Origin: Pelagadaptatus sp034112445
Lineage (GTDB): Bacteria > Pseudomonadota > Gammaproteobacteria > Pseudomonadales > Cellvibrionaceae
NCBI GenBank assembly: GCA_034112445.1
Contig: JAWUVI010000001.1
Location: 59,800 to 123,799 of the forward strand
Direction: 5' to 3'
DNA: 64,000 bases
Shown here: positions 9,200-17,932 of the stretch, in pieces
Layout of the letters: each line of letters starts with the position of its first letter
How positions within the stretch are numbered: position 1 is the stretch's first letter
Made by a program: the position numbers and the translations under genes
The notes under the pieces: generated by a model
Database searches by the model: none
Told to the model about the DNA's origin: nothing
The model's input: only the letters and a program-made list of their open reading frames with translations

Positions 9200-9775
9200 T
9201 TATCCCAATATTAACTTCTGGTTAATGGCAACCAACAAAGGTTCCAGAAAGATTTCACTGACCAGCAAGGGTTTGCCATCAATATAAAAAACCGATCGCC
9301 TACCCCACAAAGGCTGATTGCATCTCGCAGGAACAGGCAATGCCATATCGGCCTGTTGAAAGTCGGCCACGTCTAATTGACTGCGGCGCATGTTTTTCTG
9401 GGAGAACAGCCAAGCACCTAATGGTTTGTTATCTAATTTGCGCAAGGATCGCATTCTTCCAGTCAGTGAACTCTGCGGCAAAATACTGCGAGCATACACA
9501 CAGGCCTGTCCTCCGCCATGTAAAATAACTTCACGGATCAACACCCGTTCTTTTGGCGAGATGGCCATCGCTATAGCTTCATCTACTAGTGCCTTGCCCC
9601 AGCGTTGCGATACGATCTCAACCTTAAAATCACCAGCAAATAAATTTTTCAATCTGGCGGTCAAAGAATCTTCATTTAACAGCCAACTCTGCAATACTAA
9701 ACCCAGTCTGTTTTTTACAAGAACACCAGGTCGCCAACGCGGCTGATTTACCAATGTGTGTTTTATTCTTAACAT
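9200..9775 (-). CDS. ubiC: Chorismate lyase
   Basis: Converts chorismate to 4-hydroxybenzoate and pyruvate, the entry step of ubiquinone synthesis. With the ATG at 9775 the protein has 191 residues, close to the usual 165-190. The frame is open to 9895, but that longer form would overlap the divergent HU gene and exceed the family size, and a GAGA ribosome site precedes 9775. Conserved blocks are WRPGVLVKNRLGLVLQSWLL, VLIREVILHGGGQACVYARS with the active-site arginine, and the C-terminal LLVSEIFLEPL with the catalytic glutamate. The family is divergent; identification rests on these motifs and on ubiA next to it. Confidence 0.88.
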   Translation of the reverse strand: MLRIKHTLVNQPRWRPGVLVKNRLGLVLQSWLLNEDSLTARLKNLFAGDFKVEIVSQRWGKALVDEAIAMAISPKERVLIREVILHGGGQACVYARSILPQSSLTGRMRSLRKLDNKPLGAWLFSQKNMRRSQLDVADFQQADMALPVPARCNQPLWGRRSVFYIDGKPLLVSEIFLEPLLVAINQKLILG

Positions 9776-9889
9776 GACTCTCGTGCCGTTTTGCTGATTG
9801 TACCGGGCTAAAAACCTCTTTACCCCATACCATGCAGTTGCTTTAATGACGGCATCATAACAAAAACCACGGATTAGAAGGATTTTCCC

Positions 9890-10165
9890 ATGCATAAAAC
9901 TGAATTAACTGAAATTGTTGCAGACAAGACGGACCTACCAAAAGCCAAAGCCAATGATGTCGTCACTGATATTCTGGACACCATTACTAACGCCCTAAGC
10001 CGCAATGAGCCGGTTAACTTAATTGGCTTTGGCTCTTTCACTCAGAGACATAGAACTGCCCGTACAGGTCGTAGTCCTAAAACGGGAGAAGCCATACAAA
10101 TTGCGGCTAGTAATTCCGTTGGCTTCAAGCCAGGTAAAGCGTTAAAAGATGCGGTTAATACCTAG
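9890..10165 (+). CDS. HU family DNA-binding protein
   Basis: Small nucleoid protein that bends DNA as a dimer. The 91 residues match HU throughout: an N-terminal helical pair, the turn NLIGFGSFTQRHRTARTGRS (about 43-62) and the C-terminal VGFKPGKALKDAVN. The beta-arm segment around residues 60-70 reads RSPKTGEAIQI, with the conserved proline in place. A strong AAGGA site lies before the ATG. It is divergent from ubiC with about 115 bases between starts. A paralogue call (hupA or hupB) cannot be made from one window. Confidence 0.93.
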   Translation: MHKTELTEIVADKTDLPKAKANDVVTDILDTITNALSRNEPVNLIGFGSFTQRHRTARTGRSPKTGEAIQIAASNSVGFKPGKALKDAVNT

Positions 10166-10213
10166 TATCTAAATAGCAAACCCTTCTTTCAAATTTTCCT
10201 ACGTAAGAGTCCT

Positions 10214-11479
10214 ATGAGCCTGACAAACAAAATTCTTCTAGCGATGTTCGCCGGCGTCTTCGTCGGTGTTTTATTTAACATTGGCGATTCTTGGCTCGGA
10301 GCCACCGCTAATCACTGGATAGATGACGTCATTATTTATGGTGTATTTGACACCATAGGGCGTATTTTTGTCGCTTCACTTAAACTGCTGGTTGTACCTC
10401 TTGTATTTGTTTCGTTGGTTTGTGGAGCAAGCCAATTAGGCGGTAATGCACGCATGGGTGCCATGGCGGCTAAAACCATCGTGTTGTATATGCTTACAAC
10501 CGGTATAGCGATTGGCCTAGCTCTATTTGTCGCTACCCTTGTTCAGCCTGGTGATGGTATTGGCTTAAGCAGCGCCAGTGACTATGTCGCTAAAGACGCA
10601 CCACCTCTTAAAGAAGTATTAATCAATATTTTCCCAAGTAATCCACTTAGGGCCATGGTTGAAGGCAATATGCTGCAAGTTATTGTCTTTTCTTTATTGA
10701 TGGGCGTTGCTGTTGCCCACAGTGGAGAAGCCGGACAACGTGTTGGAGCTTGGTTTGATGATATGAACACCATCATCATGAAAATGGTTGGCTTATTGAT
10801 GGAGATCGCTCCCTACGGGATTTTTTGTCTGCTAGCGAAATTGTTTTCTGAGCTAGGCGCCAGTGCCATACTGGAACTCGCTAAATACTTTTTCACCGTG
10901 GTTTTCGTTCTGTTATTACATGCCTTTGGTGTCTACGGATTATTGGTAAGATTTTTAGCGGGTGTCAATCCCATCCAATTTTTCAAACACTTAAAGGAGC
11001 TGGTGATTTTTGCGTTCAGTACCGCATCAAGTAACGCCTCAATACCTATTACTCTACGAACTGCTGAAACAAAGCTAGGGGTAGATAATCGTATCGCTTC
11101 ATTCACAGTACCTCTCGGCGCCACCATTAACATGGATGGCACAGCAATCATGCAAGGTGTAGCCACTGCATTTATCGCCCAGGCCTATCAAATTGATATT
11201 GGTTTAAGCGGGTATCTCACTGTTATTTTGACCGCTACTTTGGCGTCTATCGGAACTGCGGGGGTTCCCGGAGTTGGCTTAATCACTCTGGCAATGGTCT
11301 TACAACAAGTTGGTTTGCCGGTTGAGGGAATCGCTTTAATTATTGGAGTGGATAGGCTTTTAGATATGATGCGGACGGCGGTAAATGTTACCGGTGATTC
11401 TATGGTCAGTTTAAGTGTGGCTAAAAGTGAGGGTTATTGGTCTGCGGAAATATTCAATAAAAAACCGACAAACCAATAA
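10214..11479 (+). CDS. Dicarboxylate/amino acid:cation symporter (DAACS family)
   Basis: Inner-membrane symporter of the GltP/DctA type that takes up C4-dicarboxylates or acidic amino acids with Na+ or H+. The 421 residues contain several hydrophobic helices, the serine-rich hairpin motif AFSTASSNASIPIT (about 275-288), NMDGTA (about 307-312), the hairpin-2 region SIGTAGVPGVG and the C-terminal GVDRLLDMMRTAVNVTGD that binds substrate. The arginine in that last motif favours an acidic substrate. It begins 48 bases after the HU gene and converges on the HDOD gene with 14 bases between stops. The exact substrate cannot be assigned. Confidence 0.92.
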   Translation: MSLTNKILLAMFAGVFVGVLFNIGDSWLGATANHWIDDVIIYGVFDTIGRIFVASLKLLVVPLVFVSLVCGASQLGGNARMGAMAAKTIVLYMLTTGIAIGLALFVATLVQPGDGIGLSSASDYVAKDAPPLKEVLINIFPSNPLRAMVEGNMLQVIVFSLLMGVAVAHSGEAGQRVGAWFDDMNTIIMKMVGLLMEIAPYGIFCLLAKLFSELGASAILELAKYFFTVVFVLLLHAFGVYGLLVRFLAGVNPIQFFKHLKELVIFAFSTASSNASIPITLRTAETKLGVDNRIASFTVPLGATINMDGTAIMQGVATAFIAQAYQIDIGLSGYLTVILTATLASIGTAGVPGVGLITLAMVLQQVGLPVEGIALIIGVDRLLDMMRTAVNVTGDSMVSLSVAKSEGYWSAEIFNKKPTNQ

Positions 11480-11493
11480 CTTTTTCAAGTCTT

Positions 11494-12894
11494 TTAAGAC
11501 CCAGACAAAACCGAGGCAATACCCATTAATTGCTCTTCAGAAGCCAACAAGTTATCCAGCGCATTGCTGGCCATCTGCGGGTTGAGGTTTAATTCTTTTA
11601 AAATAGAGCTGTCTATTTCTAGAGCCGTACCTCGGCCTATTCCTCGACTTTGTAGCATCGCCTGGGCAACAAATAATAGTTTCGCGTAATTTTCATGTTC
11701 ACCCTTACAGTAGGGGTGATTTTGATGTCGCAGTGAAAACACAACTTCTTCTGGCATGTTCCAGACTTTCATCAGCCAGCTTGAAATCTGCTCACGTGAT
11801 ACACCTAAAATATGTTGGTCAATTAAATGTTGAGGAACATGTGAATTAACCTCAATGTGTCGGCAAATAGAAGCGTAATGGGGCGGAAAAACCTCTGCCA
11901 TAATCAACGTACCAAAGTTATGTAATAAACCCGACAAATAGGCCAATCCAAAGCTTAAACGGTTATCCCTGGGCTGCACGGTAACCAAACCCTCCACTAA
12001 TGCGGCGGTATAAACTGCTTGCTGCCAATAAGGCGCGGCGTCTTTAGGACTGTCCGTCGGCAGATTCATGGTTTTACCTAGGGCTAAACCCAATGATAGG
12101 TTCATCACCATATCAAAACCTAAAATACGGACTATGGCATCATGAATTGACTTAATTCCACCTTGAGCTGAGTAATAGGGCGATGACGCCCAACTGACCA
12201 CCTGCGCGGCTAAACTTGGATCCATCTCAACAACATTAGCGAGATCGCTGATATCCGCGTCTGGGTTGGCTCGCAGCTGCATAATTTTTTGTGCGGTTTC
12301 TGGTAAGGGTGGTAATTCTAAGGTCTCTTCAAGCCGTTGTTTAATTCGTAAGGAGGTGAAATTCTTAACCGCCGAAAATATTTGCTCTTCTGCATCCGCC
12401 TGCTCACTAGCAGCAGCTAACTGATCTAAGCAAACGGCAATATCGATTATTTCCGCCGCATCAATTAACTGGGAAAAATCATTAGCGGAGATTTTAAGCA
12501 CTTCATTACTGACCCCCACATCAAGCAAAATGGTTTCTTGTTCTAATACAGCAGAATCAACATAGGTTTTCATGCCCGCTAAGTTAGGCAAAGCTGGTAC
12601 AGATAACAGTTGATGTTTATCACAAAACACCGTCAGCTCTTTTTCATTAACCGCACAAAAATCTCGTCCACTATGTTGCTGCAGGGCCTTTAGATCCAGT
12701 AGGCTATTTGTTGTAATGATGACCAACACCTTGCTAGATCCGTCTTGCAAAATAATGGATTTGATCGCTCCGCAACGGCGTAGGTTTTGCTCCCGCAATG
12801 ACCATTGATCATATCGAGCAGACGGCTGATCAACCATGTTGTAAACCACATCATGCGATTCCAACAATTGCTTAACACTATCTGGGACGGACAC
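11494..12894 (-). CDS. YbaK-like deacylase domain fused to an HDOD domain
   Basis: Two-domain protein of 466 residues. The first about 150 residues resemble the aminoacyl-tRNA deacylase/YbaK fold (CGAIKSIILQDGSSKVLVIITTNSLLDLKAL, seen in pieces around 40-70, and the AGMKTYVDSAVLEQETILLDVG region). Residues from about 190 onward are an HDOD domain, recognised by LPPLPETAQKIMQLRANPDADISDLANVV and SIHDAIVRILGFDMV. HDOD proteins are signalling relatives of HD phosphohydrolases, usually without the metal-binding residues. The GTG start has a strong AAGGAG site. It lies downstream of recG on the same strand. Its function is unknown; a regulatory role sensing or using a YbaK ligand is inference. Confidence 0.85.
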   Translation of the reverse strand: MSVPDSVKQLLESHDVVYNMVDQPSARYDQWSLREQNLRRCGAIKSIILQDGSSKVLVIITTNSLLDLKALQQHSGRDFCAVNEKELTVFCDKHQLLSVPALPNLAGMKTYVDSAVLEQETILLDVGVSNEVLKISANDFSQLIDAAEIIDIAVCLDQLAAASEQADAEEQIFSAVKNFTSLRIKQRLEETLELPPLPETAQKIMQLRANPDADISDLANVVEMDPSLAAQVVSWASSPYYSAQGGIKSIHDAIVRILGFDMVMNLSLGLALGKTMNLPTDSPKDAAPYWQQAVYTAALVEGLVTVQPRDNRLSFGLAYLSGLLHNFGTLIMAEVFPPHYASICRHIEVNSHVPQHLIDQHILGVSREQISSWLMKVWNMPEEVVFSLRHQNHPYCKGEHENYAKLLFVAQAMLQSRGIGRGTALEIDSSILKELNLNPQMASNALDNLLASEEQLMGIASVLSGS

Positions 12895-13017
12895 TAATTG
12901 CTCCTTACTTTATCTATAAAAGCTATCTGTACGGCATTCAAGGTCGTCAGTATATGCCATAGAAGACAATAACAAACGCAAATAATATAGGCTCTCAAGT
13001 CTGAACCCATTATTAAA

Positions 13018-15108
13018 TTAAACCGTGACGTAATTCTCAACATTACCAAGCCAGCGATCAATAAGAGACGAACAATTCTCTGGTTTTTCTAGATTAATCC
13101 GGGCAGCTAAATGCTTCACTTCGTGCAACAGCTCTGAATCTCGTTGTAAATCGGCAATCCGAAAACGAATATCACCCGTCTGCCTAGTTCCCAGCACTTC
13201 ACCTGGCCCACGTAATTCGAGATCTATTTCGGCAATTGCAAAGCCATCGGCATGTTCGCGCATTGCTTGTAAACGCTGACGACCATTATCACCTAGCTGA
13301 GCGCCATATAATAAAACGCAATGACTTTGCTCTTGACCTCGCCCAACTCGGCCACGCAATTGATGCAGTTGCGCCAACCCTAGACGCTCAGGGTTCTCAA
13401 TGATCATTAGACTGGCGTTAGGAACATCCACTCCAACCTCAATGACCGTTGTTGCCACCAACAACTGTATTTCCCCATCTTTAAATGACTGCATACAGCG
13501 CTCTTTTTCGGCCGGCTTTAAACGCCCATGAATTAGTCCCACCGTTAATTCTGGCAACGATAATTTCAGGCTTTGCTCTATGGCTTCGGCAGCTGATGCC
13601 TGCAACACTTCTGACTCCTCTATAAGGGTACAGACCCAATAAGTCTGCCGCCCTTGCAGGCAAGCATTTCGAACCCGCTGGATAACTTCTTCTCGGCGAT
13701 CCTGGCTAATCGCAACGGTAGTAACTGGGGTTCGACCAGGAGGAAGCTCATCAATAATTGAGTAATCCAAGTCCGCATAAGCACTCATGGCTAACGTTCT
13801 AGGGATTGGAGTGGCGGTCATAATCAATTGATGAGCACAATTTCCCGCCGCCGATTTTTCTTTAAGCGCTAGGCGCTGGTGCACACCAAACCTATGTTGC
13901 TCATCAATAATTGCCAAACCTAAATCAGCAAATACTACATCTGTTTGAAATAGCGCATGGGTCCCCACCACTACCTGAGTAGCACCCGACTGAATGTCAG
14001 ATAATTGCTGTCGACGAACGGCTTGTCCCTGCCGACCCGTAAGCCAGCCAACCTGAATTCCAAGCGGCTCAAACCAATGATTAAAACTGTGCCTGTGTTG
14101 CTGAGCTAGAATTTCGGTTGGCGCCATAATAGCCACTTGCCGACCATTTCCCACAGCGTGTAATGCCGCCAATGCAGCCACCACAGTCTTTCCCGAGCCA
14201 ACATCGCCCTGTATCAGTCGCAGCATAGGGTAGGGCTTTACTAAATCAGCCGCAATGTCATGCGCTACCCGTTGTTGCGCTCCGGTTAAGGTGAACTCTA
14301 AGCGCTCTTCAAACTTCTGTAGCAATGTTGTCGGACTGGGTAGTTGTGGCGCTCGGAAAGACTGTAGCCTTGCTCTAACTCGTAACATACTCATTTGATG
14401 TGCCAACAGCTCTTCAAGTGCCAACCGCTGCTGATAAGGATGGATACCTGCCGACATTTGTGACAGTGGTGCATCGGCAGGCGGGTGATGTAAGTATCGT
14501 AATATGTCAGCCAAGCTTGCCGTGTTACCAAAAGACGTCCACTCTGGAGGCAGCAGATCTTGCATGGTTTCTTCCTGCAGCAACTCGACGGCTTGTGTCG
14601 ACAAGCTGCGTAAACGCTGTTGAGATAATCCTTCCACCGTTGGATATACCGGTGTCAGCTGATGCTCAAGGTCAGCCGATTTAGAGCCTTCAATAAATGA
14701 GTATTCAGGGTGGTACAACTCAAGACCCGAGGACCCTCGCCGAGCTTCTCCATAGCAACGCACACGGCTACCCGGCACCAGCTTATTTTTTTGCGCAGCA
14801 GAAAAGTGAAAAAATCTTAAGGTGATCGTGCCTGTGCCGTCTTGAACTCGACATACCAAACTTCGCCTACGCCCAAATGCCACATCACAACCGCGGACCT
14901 CGCCCTCAAGTACAACATCACTGTTTGGCTGTAAACTACCAATTGGAGTAATTCGAGTCCTATCCATATAACGTAAGGGCAGATGGAATAAAACATCTTG
15001 GATAGTATGAATGTTAATCTTGGTCAGCTTTTCAGCCAGTTGTTTACCCACCCCTTTAAGGGCAGTTACTTCAACTTGAGCCAAACTAGGCGCTAACGTT
15101 TTAGTCAT
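13018..15108 (-). CDS. recG: ATP-dependent DNA helicase RecG
   Basis: Branched-DNA helicase that remodels stalled replication forks and recombination intermediates. The 696 residues are full length: the N-terminal wedge/OB domain (GVGKQLAEKL near 19-28, then EGEVRG around 68), the Walker A GDVGSGKT at 301-308, DEQH at 402-405, the motif MTATPIPRT and the C-terminal helicase lobe with VIEVGVDVPNA and QLRGRVGRG. The ATG overlaps the oxyR stop by eight bases, so the two are translationally linked, an arrangement also known from Pseudomonas. Confidence 0.96.
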   Translation of the reverse strand: MTKTLAPSLAQVEVTALKGVGKQLAEKLTKINIHTIQDVLFHLPLRYMDRTRITPIGSLQPNSDVVLEGEVRGCDVAFGRRRSLVCRVQDGTGTITLRFFHFSAAQKNKLVPGSRVRCYGEARRGSSGLELYHPEYSFIEGSKSADLEHQLTPVYPTVEGLSQQRLRSLSTQAVELLQEETMQDLLPPEWTSFGNTASLADILRYLHHPPADAPLSQMSAGIHPYQQRLALEELLAHQMSMLRVRARLQSFRAPQLPSPTTLLQKFEERLEFTLTGAQQRVAHDIAADLVKPYPMLRLIQGDVGSGKTVVAALAALHAVGNGRQVAIMAPTEILAQQHRHSFNHWFEPLGIQVGWLTGRQGQAVRRQQLSDIQSGATQVVVGTHALFQTDVVFADLGLAIIDEQHRFGVHQRLALKEKSAAGNCAHQLIMTATPIPRTLAMSAYADLDYSIIDELPPGRTPVTTVAISQDRREEVIQRVRNACLQGRQTYWVCTLIEESEVLQASAAEAIEQSLKLSLPELTVGLIHGRLKPAEKERCMQSFKDGEIQLLVATTVIEVGVDVPNASLMIIENPERLGLAQLHQLRGRVGRGQEQSHCVLLYGAQLGDNGRQRLQAMREHADGFAIAEIDLELRGPGEVLGTRQTGDIRFRIADLQRDSELLHEVKHLAARINLEKPENCSSLIDRWLGNVENYVTV

Positions 15109-16021
15109 CTATTGCACTGCTTAACTGACATTGATTAATGGCTTGCCGCAATGCATCAATCGCATCATGCCTTGGAAAACTCGCTCGCCAAGCAAGTGCC
15201 ACCGTACGTTGGGGGGTTGGTTCAACAAAGGGGCGAGTGACCAGCACGTCAGAACTATAGAGAGAGGCGGCAGCTGAAAGCGGTAAAATAGTAACGCCTA
15301 AACCTGACGCCACCATATGCCGTAATGTATCTAGTGAGCTGCCTTGTGCGGCGGTTTTGGTTTTTGATTTTTTCTCCAAGCTTGGCTGTAAGTTTGGACA
15401 GGCAGCCAACACTTGATCGCGAAAACAATGGCCTTCGCCAAGTAATAAGACATCATGCTCGTTTAGATCATCCGGGTTGATCGCCTCTTTTTTTATCAGC
15501 GGGTGTTTATGATCCATGAGGACAACCAGCGGTTCATCGTATAGGTTTAGCGTCACCACATCAGGCTCACTGAACGGCAGAGAGATGATAATCGCGTCCA
15601 ACTCCCCTGTACGCAAACGCTGGCGCAAAGTAGCGGTATAACCCTCCTCTACATAAAGTGGCATAGCAGGGGCCAACCGCTGCAGCTCAGGAATAAAGTG
15701 CGGGAACAAAAATGGCCCAATGGTGAAAATAGCACCAATGTTTAATGGGCTTGCAAGCTGATCTTTACCGGATGCGGCAATTTCTTTAATCACCGTGGTT
15801 TGCTCTAAAACCAACTGCGCCTGTGCAACTATTTTTTCTCCTATAGGAGTCGTTTGCACTCGATTTTTAGACCGCTCAAACAAAGCCGTACCCAACTCTT
15901 CTTCAAGTTTTTTTACTGCGATACTGAGGGTTGGCTGCGAAACAAAACAACGTTCAGCCGCCTTCCCAAAATGCTGTTCTTGAGCCAAAGTGACGACGTA
16001 TTTAAGTTCTGTAAGAGTCAT
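15101..16021 (-). CDS. oxyR: Hydrogen peroxide-responsive regulator OxyR
   Basis: LysR-type regulator that senses peroxide by a disulfide switch. The 306 residues have the N-terminal helix-turn-helix (FGKAAERCFVSQPTLSIAVKKLE, about 18-40) and the two redox cysteines at positions 199 and 208 in LLGEGHC and AACP, the same numbers as in E. coli OxyR; this separates it from other LysR proteins. It overlaps recG by eight bases. A perfect inverted repeat of nine-base arms lies 38-74 bases upstream and is a candidate autoregulatory operator. The peroxide-stress gene yaaA is two genes upstream on the same strand. Confidence 0.95.
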   Translation of the reverse strand: MTLTELKYVVTLAQEQHFGKAAERCFVSQPTLSIAVKKLEEELGTALFERSKNRVQTTPIGEKIVAQAQLVLEQTTVIKEIAASGKDQLASPLNIGAIFTIGPFLFPHFIPELQRLAPAMPLYVEEGYTATLRQRLRTGELDAIIISLPFSEPDVVTLNLYDEPLVVLMDHKHPLIKKEAINPDDLNEHDVLLLGEGHCFRDQVLAACPNLQPSLEKKSKTKTAAQGSSLDTLRHMVASGLGVTILPLSAAASLYSSDVLVTRPFVEPTPQRTVALAWRASFPRHDAIDALRQAINQCQLSSAIDD

Positions 16022-16058
16022 AATTAGATCTTGCGTAGAGCACGAGTTTATTTGGCTA

Positions 16059-16095
16059 TTATCATAGGTTATTCGATATAAATTAACTATGATAA
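16059..16095 (-). promoter_or_regulatory. Inverted repeat in the oxyR promoter, candidate operator
   Basis: The arms TTATCATAG (16059-16067) and CTATGATAA (16087-16095) are perfect reverse complements separated by 19 bases. They contain the ATAG and CTAT half-sites of known OxyR operators, but the spacing is about one helical turn shorter than the E. coli 37-bp pattern. Position just before oxyR suggests autoregulation. Confidence 0.5.
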
Positions 16096-16128
16096 ATTCG
16101 TCGGCTGACTATTGAAGCTTAAAAAATA

Positions 16129-17016
16129 TTACCGTGATTTGGCGATATAGCGCGACAAAAATTCAAATTTCTCTGGATCATTATCCACAAAAACGATCGT
16201 TACCTTTATTATTTTTGAGTCAACCTTATTGTCCATAGCTGACAAGCTACTAATATAACCATTAACGCGAGCCACTTCATCGCCTGTCTCCGTCTCAATA
16301 TCAATGACGGCCTGATCAAACAGAGTTGGCAGTGGATCACAGCGTTGCATTAAGCCGCTCATGGCCTGCAGGGACATATCTTTAATAATGCACGGGACAG
16401 TAACGTTAGCAAAACGCAACTGGGCTTTGCCTTGTACTTTTGGCTTAGGTTTAACCGCTGACTTAGGTTTAGCTTCTGATTTAGGTGCAGACTGGCCTGT
16501 AAGTGCAGCAATTCCTGCAGCCGCCGCGGCGCTTGGTTTTGGTTTAGCTGCTGGAGCCGAAGAGCCTGTTAAAGCATCTACGGATGAAAAAGGCATACCT
16601 TGGGTTGTTGCTTTAGGTTTTCCGACCTGAGGAAGTTTATCGATCTTTTTTAGCTGCTTAAAAACTTTTTTAATCAGTTCATCGGAGGAAAAAGGTTTAG
16701 TGATAAAGTCCGATACCCCAGCCTGAACAGCCTTCACCACATGGTCTCGATCACCACGACTGGTCACCATAATAAAGGGGGTGTCTTTGAAATCGTCTTG
16801 TTCTCTAACCCAGTGTAAAAACTCTTCGCCGCTCATGCCGGGCATTTCCCAGTCACTGAGGATGATATCAACTTTTTGCTTTTTTAACTGGGCTACAGCT
16901 CTGTTACCGTCAGCGGCATCAAATACCTCTGCACCCGGCACTCGATCACGTAACTGTTTTTTCACCATGTCTCGGATGAAAGTGGCGTCATCTACCACTA
17001 AGAATTTTATCGACAT
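16129..17016 (-). CDS. Response regulator with receiver and PilZ-like C-terminal domain
   Basis: Protein of 295 residues. Residues 1-120 form a CheY-like receiver with the acidic pair in LVVDDATFIRDM, phospho-acceptor in IILSDWEMPGMSG and the lysine of ITKPFSS. A linker of about 75 residues rich in alanine, lysine and proline follows and contains an imperfect duplication (ALTGSSAP and ALTGQSAP). The last about 100 residues resemble a PilZ domain, but the expected D/NxSxxG reads DMSLQA and no clear RxxxR is visible, so binding of cyclic di-GMP is doubtful. No cognate kinase is adjacent. It lies between oxyR and yaaA. Its pathway is unknown; motility or surface behaviour would be guesses. Confidence 0.8.
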   Translation of the reverse strand: MSIKFLVVDDATFIRDMVKKQLRDRVPGAEVFDAADGNRAVAQLKKQKVDIILSDWEMPGMSGEEFLHWVREQDDFKDTPFIMVTSRGDRDHVVKAVQAGVSDFITKPFSSDELIKKVFKQLKKIDKLPQVGKPKATTQGMPFSSVDALTGSSAPAAKPKPSAAAAAGIAALTGQSAPKSEAKPKSAVKPKPKVQGKAQLRFANVTVPCIIKDMSLQAMSGLMQRCDPLPTLFDQAVIDIETETGDEVARVNGYISSLSAMDNKVDSKIIKVTIVFVDNDPEKFEFLSRYIAKSR

Positions 17017-17080
17017 TTAATTGCTTCCAAAAAGTACATGGCTTAAGCGTAGTCAATTTATCGGTTCTGTGCAGAACACT

Positions 17081-17872
17081 CTATTTCGTTTTAACGGGCT
17101 TTACTTCGTCACGAATAAAAACCCATTCATCATCAACAGACATGGCTTCACTGTACTCATAACCGCCTAAATCAAAGCCCTTAAGTTTCTCAGCTTTGGT
17201 TATACGATTTTTGATGACGTACTGGCACATCAAGCCTCTGGCTTTTTTCGCATAAAAGCTAATCACTTTGTATTGATCACCCTTTTTGTCTTTAAACACA
17301 GGGGTAATAACCTTAGCTTTTAATAACTTCGGTTGAACTGACTTAAAATATTCATTCGACGCCAGGTTAATCAGCTCTTGACTACCTAACGCATTCAGCT
17401 GCACATTAAGAATTGTGGTTATTTTATCGCCCCAAAACTCGTATAAGTTTTTGCCTCTAGAATTACTAAAACGAGTTCCCATTTCCAACCGATAGGGAAG
17501 CATCAAATCCATTGGGCGCAATAACCCGTATAGACCAGAGAGAATACGTAAGTGTTGCTGCATAAATAAAAATTCTGTTTCTGTAAACTCTGACGCGCCT
17601 AGACCAGCATAAACATCGCCATTAAAGGCCAGTACCGCCTGCTTAGCTTTTGGTGCTTTAAACGGCTGCTTCCAGCTTTGAAAGCGGTCGTAATTTAAAA
17701 CCCCTAATTTGTCACTGATTTTCATTAGCTGCGACACATCCTGTGGCGCCAATTCACGTAGCTCGTTAATTAAAACCGCAGACTCACTTAATAAATCTGC
17801 TTTAGACATTTGCTTGGTTGGTGCCGGCGTCTCAAAATCCAGATTTTTTGCGGGGGAAATTACCAATAACAT
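17081..17872 (-). CDS. yaaA: Peroxide stress protein YaaA
   Basis: Member of the YaaA/DUF328 family, which limits intracellular iron and DNA damage during peroxide stress in E. coli. The 263 residues begin with the hallmark MLLVISPAKNLDFETP and contain KISDKLGVLNYDRFQSW, VYAGL and the C-terminal SFYAKKARGLMCQYVIKNRI. In E. coli yaaA is activated by OxyR; here it is two genes from oxyR on the same strand. That proximity fits joint function but no shared promoter is proven. Confidence 0.94.
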   Translation of the reverse strand: MLLVISPAKNLDFETPAPTKQMSKADLLSESAVLINELRELAPQDVSQLMKISDKLGVLNYDRFQSWKQPFKAPKAKQAVLAFNGDVYAGLGASEFTETEFLFMQQHLRILSGLYGLLRPMDLMLPYRLEMGTRFSNSRGKNLYEFWGDKITTILNVQLNALGSQELINLASNEYFKSVQPKLLKAKVITPVFKDKKGDQYKVISFYAKKARGLMCQYVIKNRITKAEKLKGFDLGGYEYSEAMSVDDEWVFIRDEVKPVKTK

Positions 17873-17932
17873 AATTACGCTCTTGATCGTTGTTTAAATT
17901 TATTCTGCTAAATAATGCTGTTTAAAATAGCT

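Noticed and set aside
9776..9895. Upstream extension of ubiC
   Set aside because: It overlaps the divergent HU gene and gives a protein longer than the family; the ATG at 9775 has a ribosome site.
16181..16189. Perfect DnaA box TTATCCACA inside the response-regulator gene
   Set aside because: A lone nine-base match is expected about once in this much sequence on two strands.
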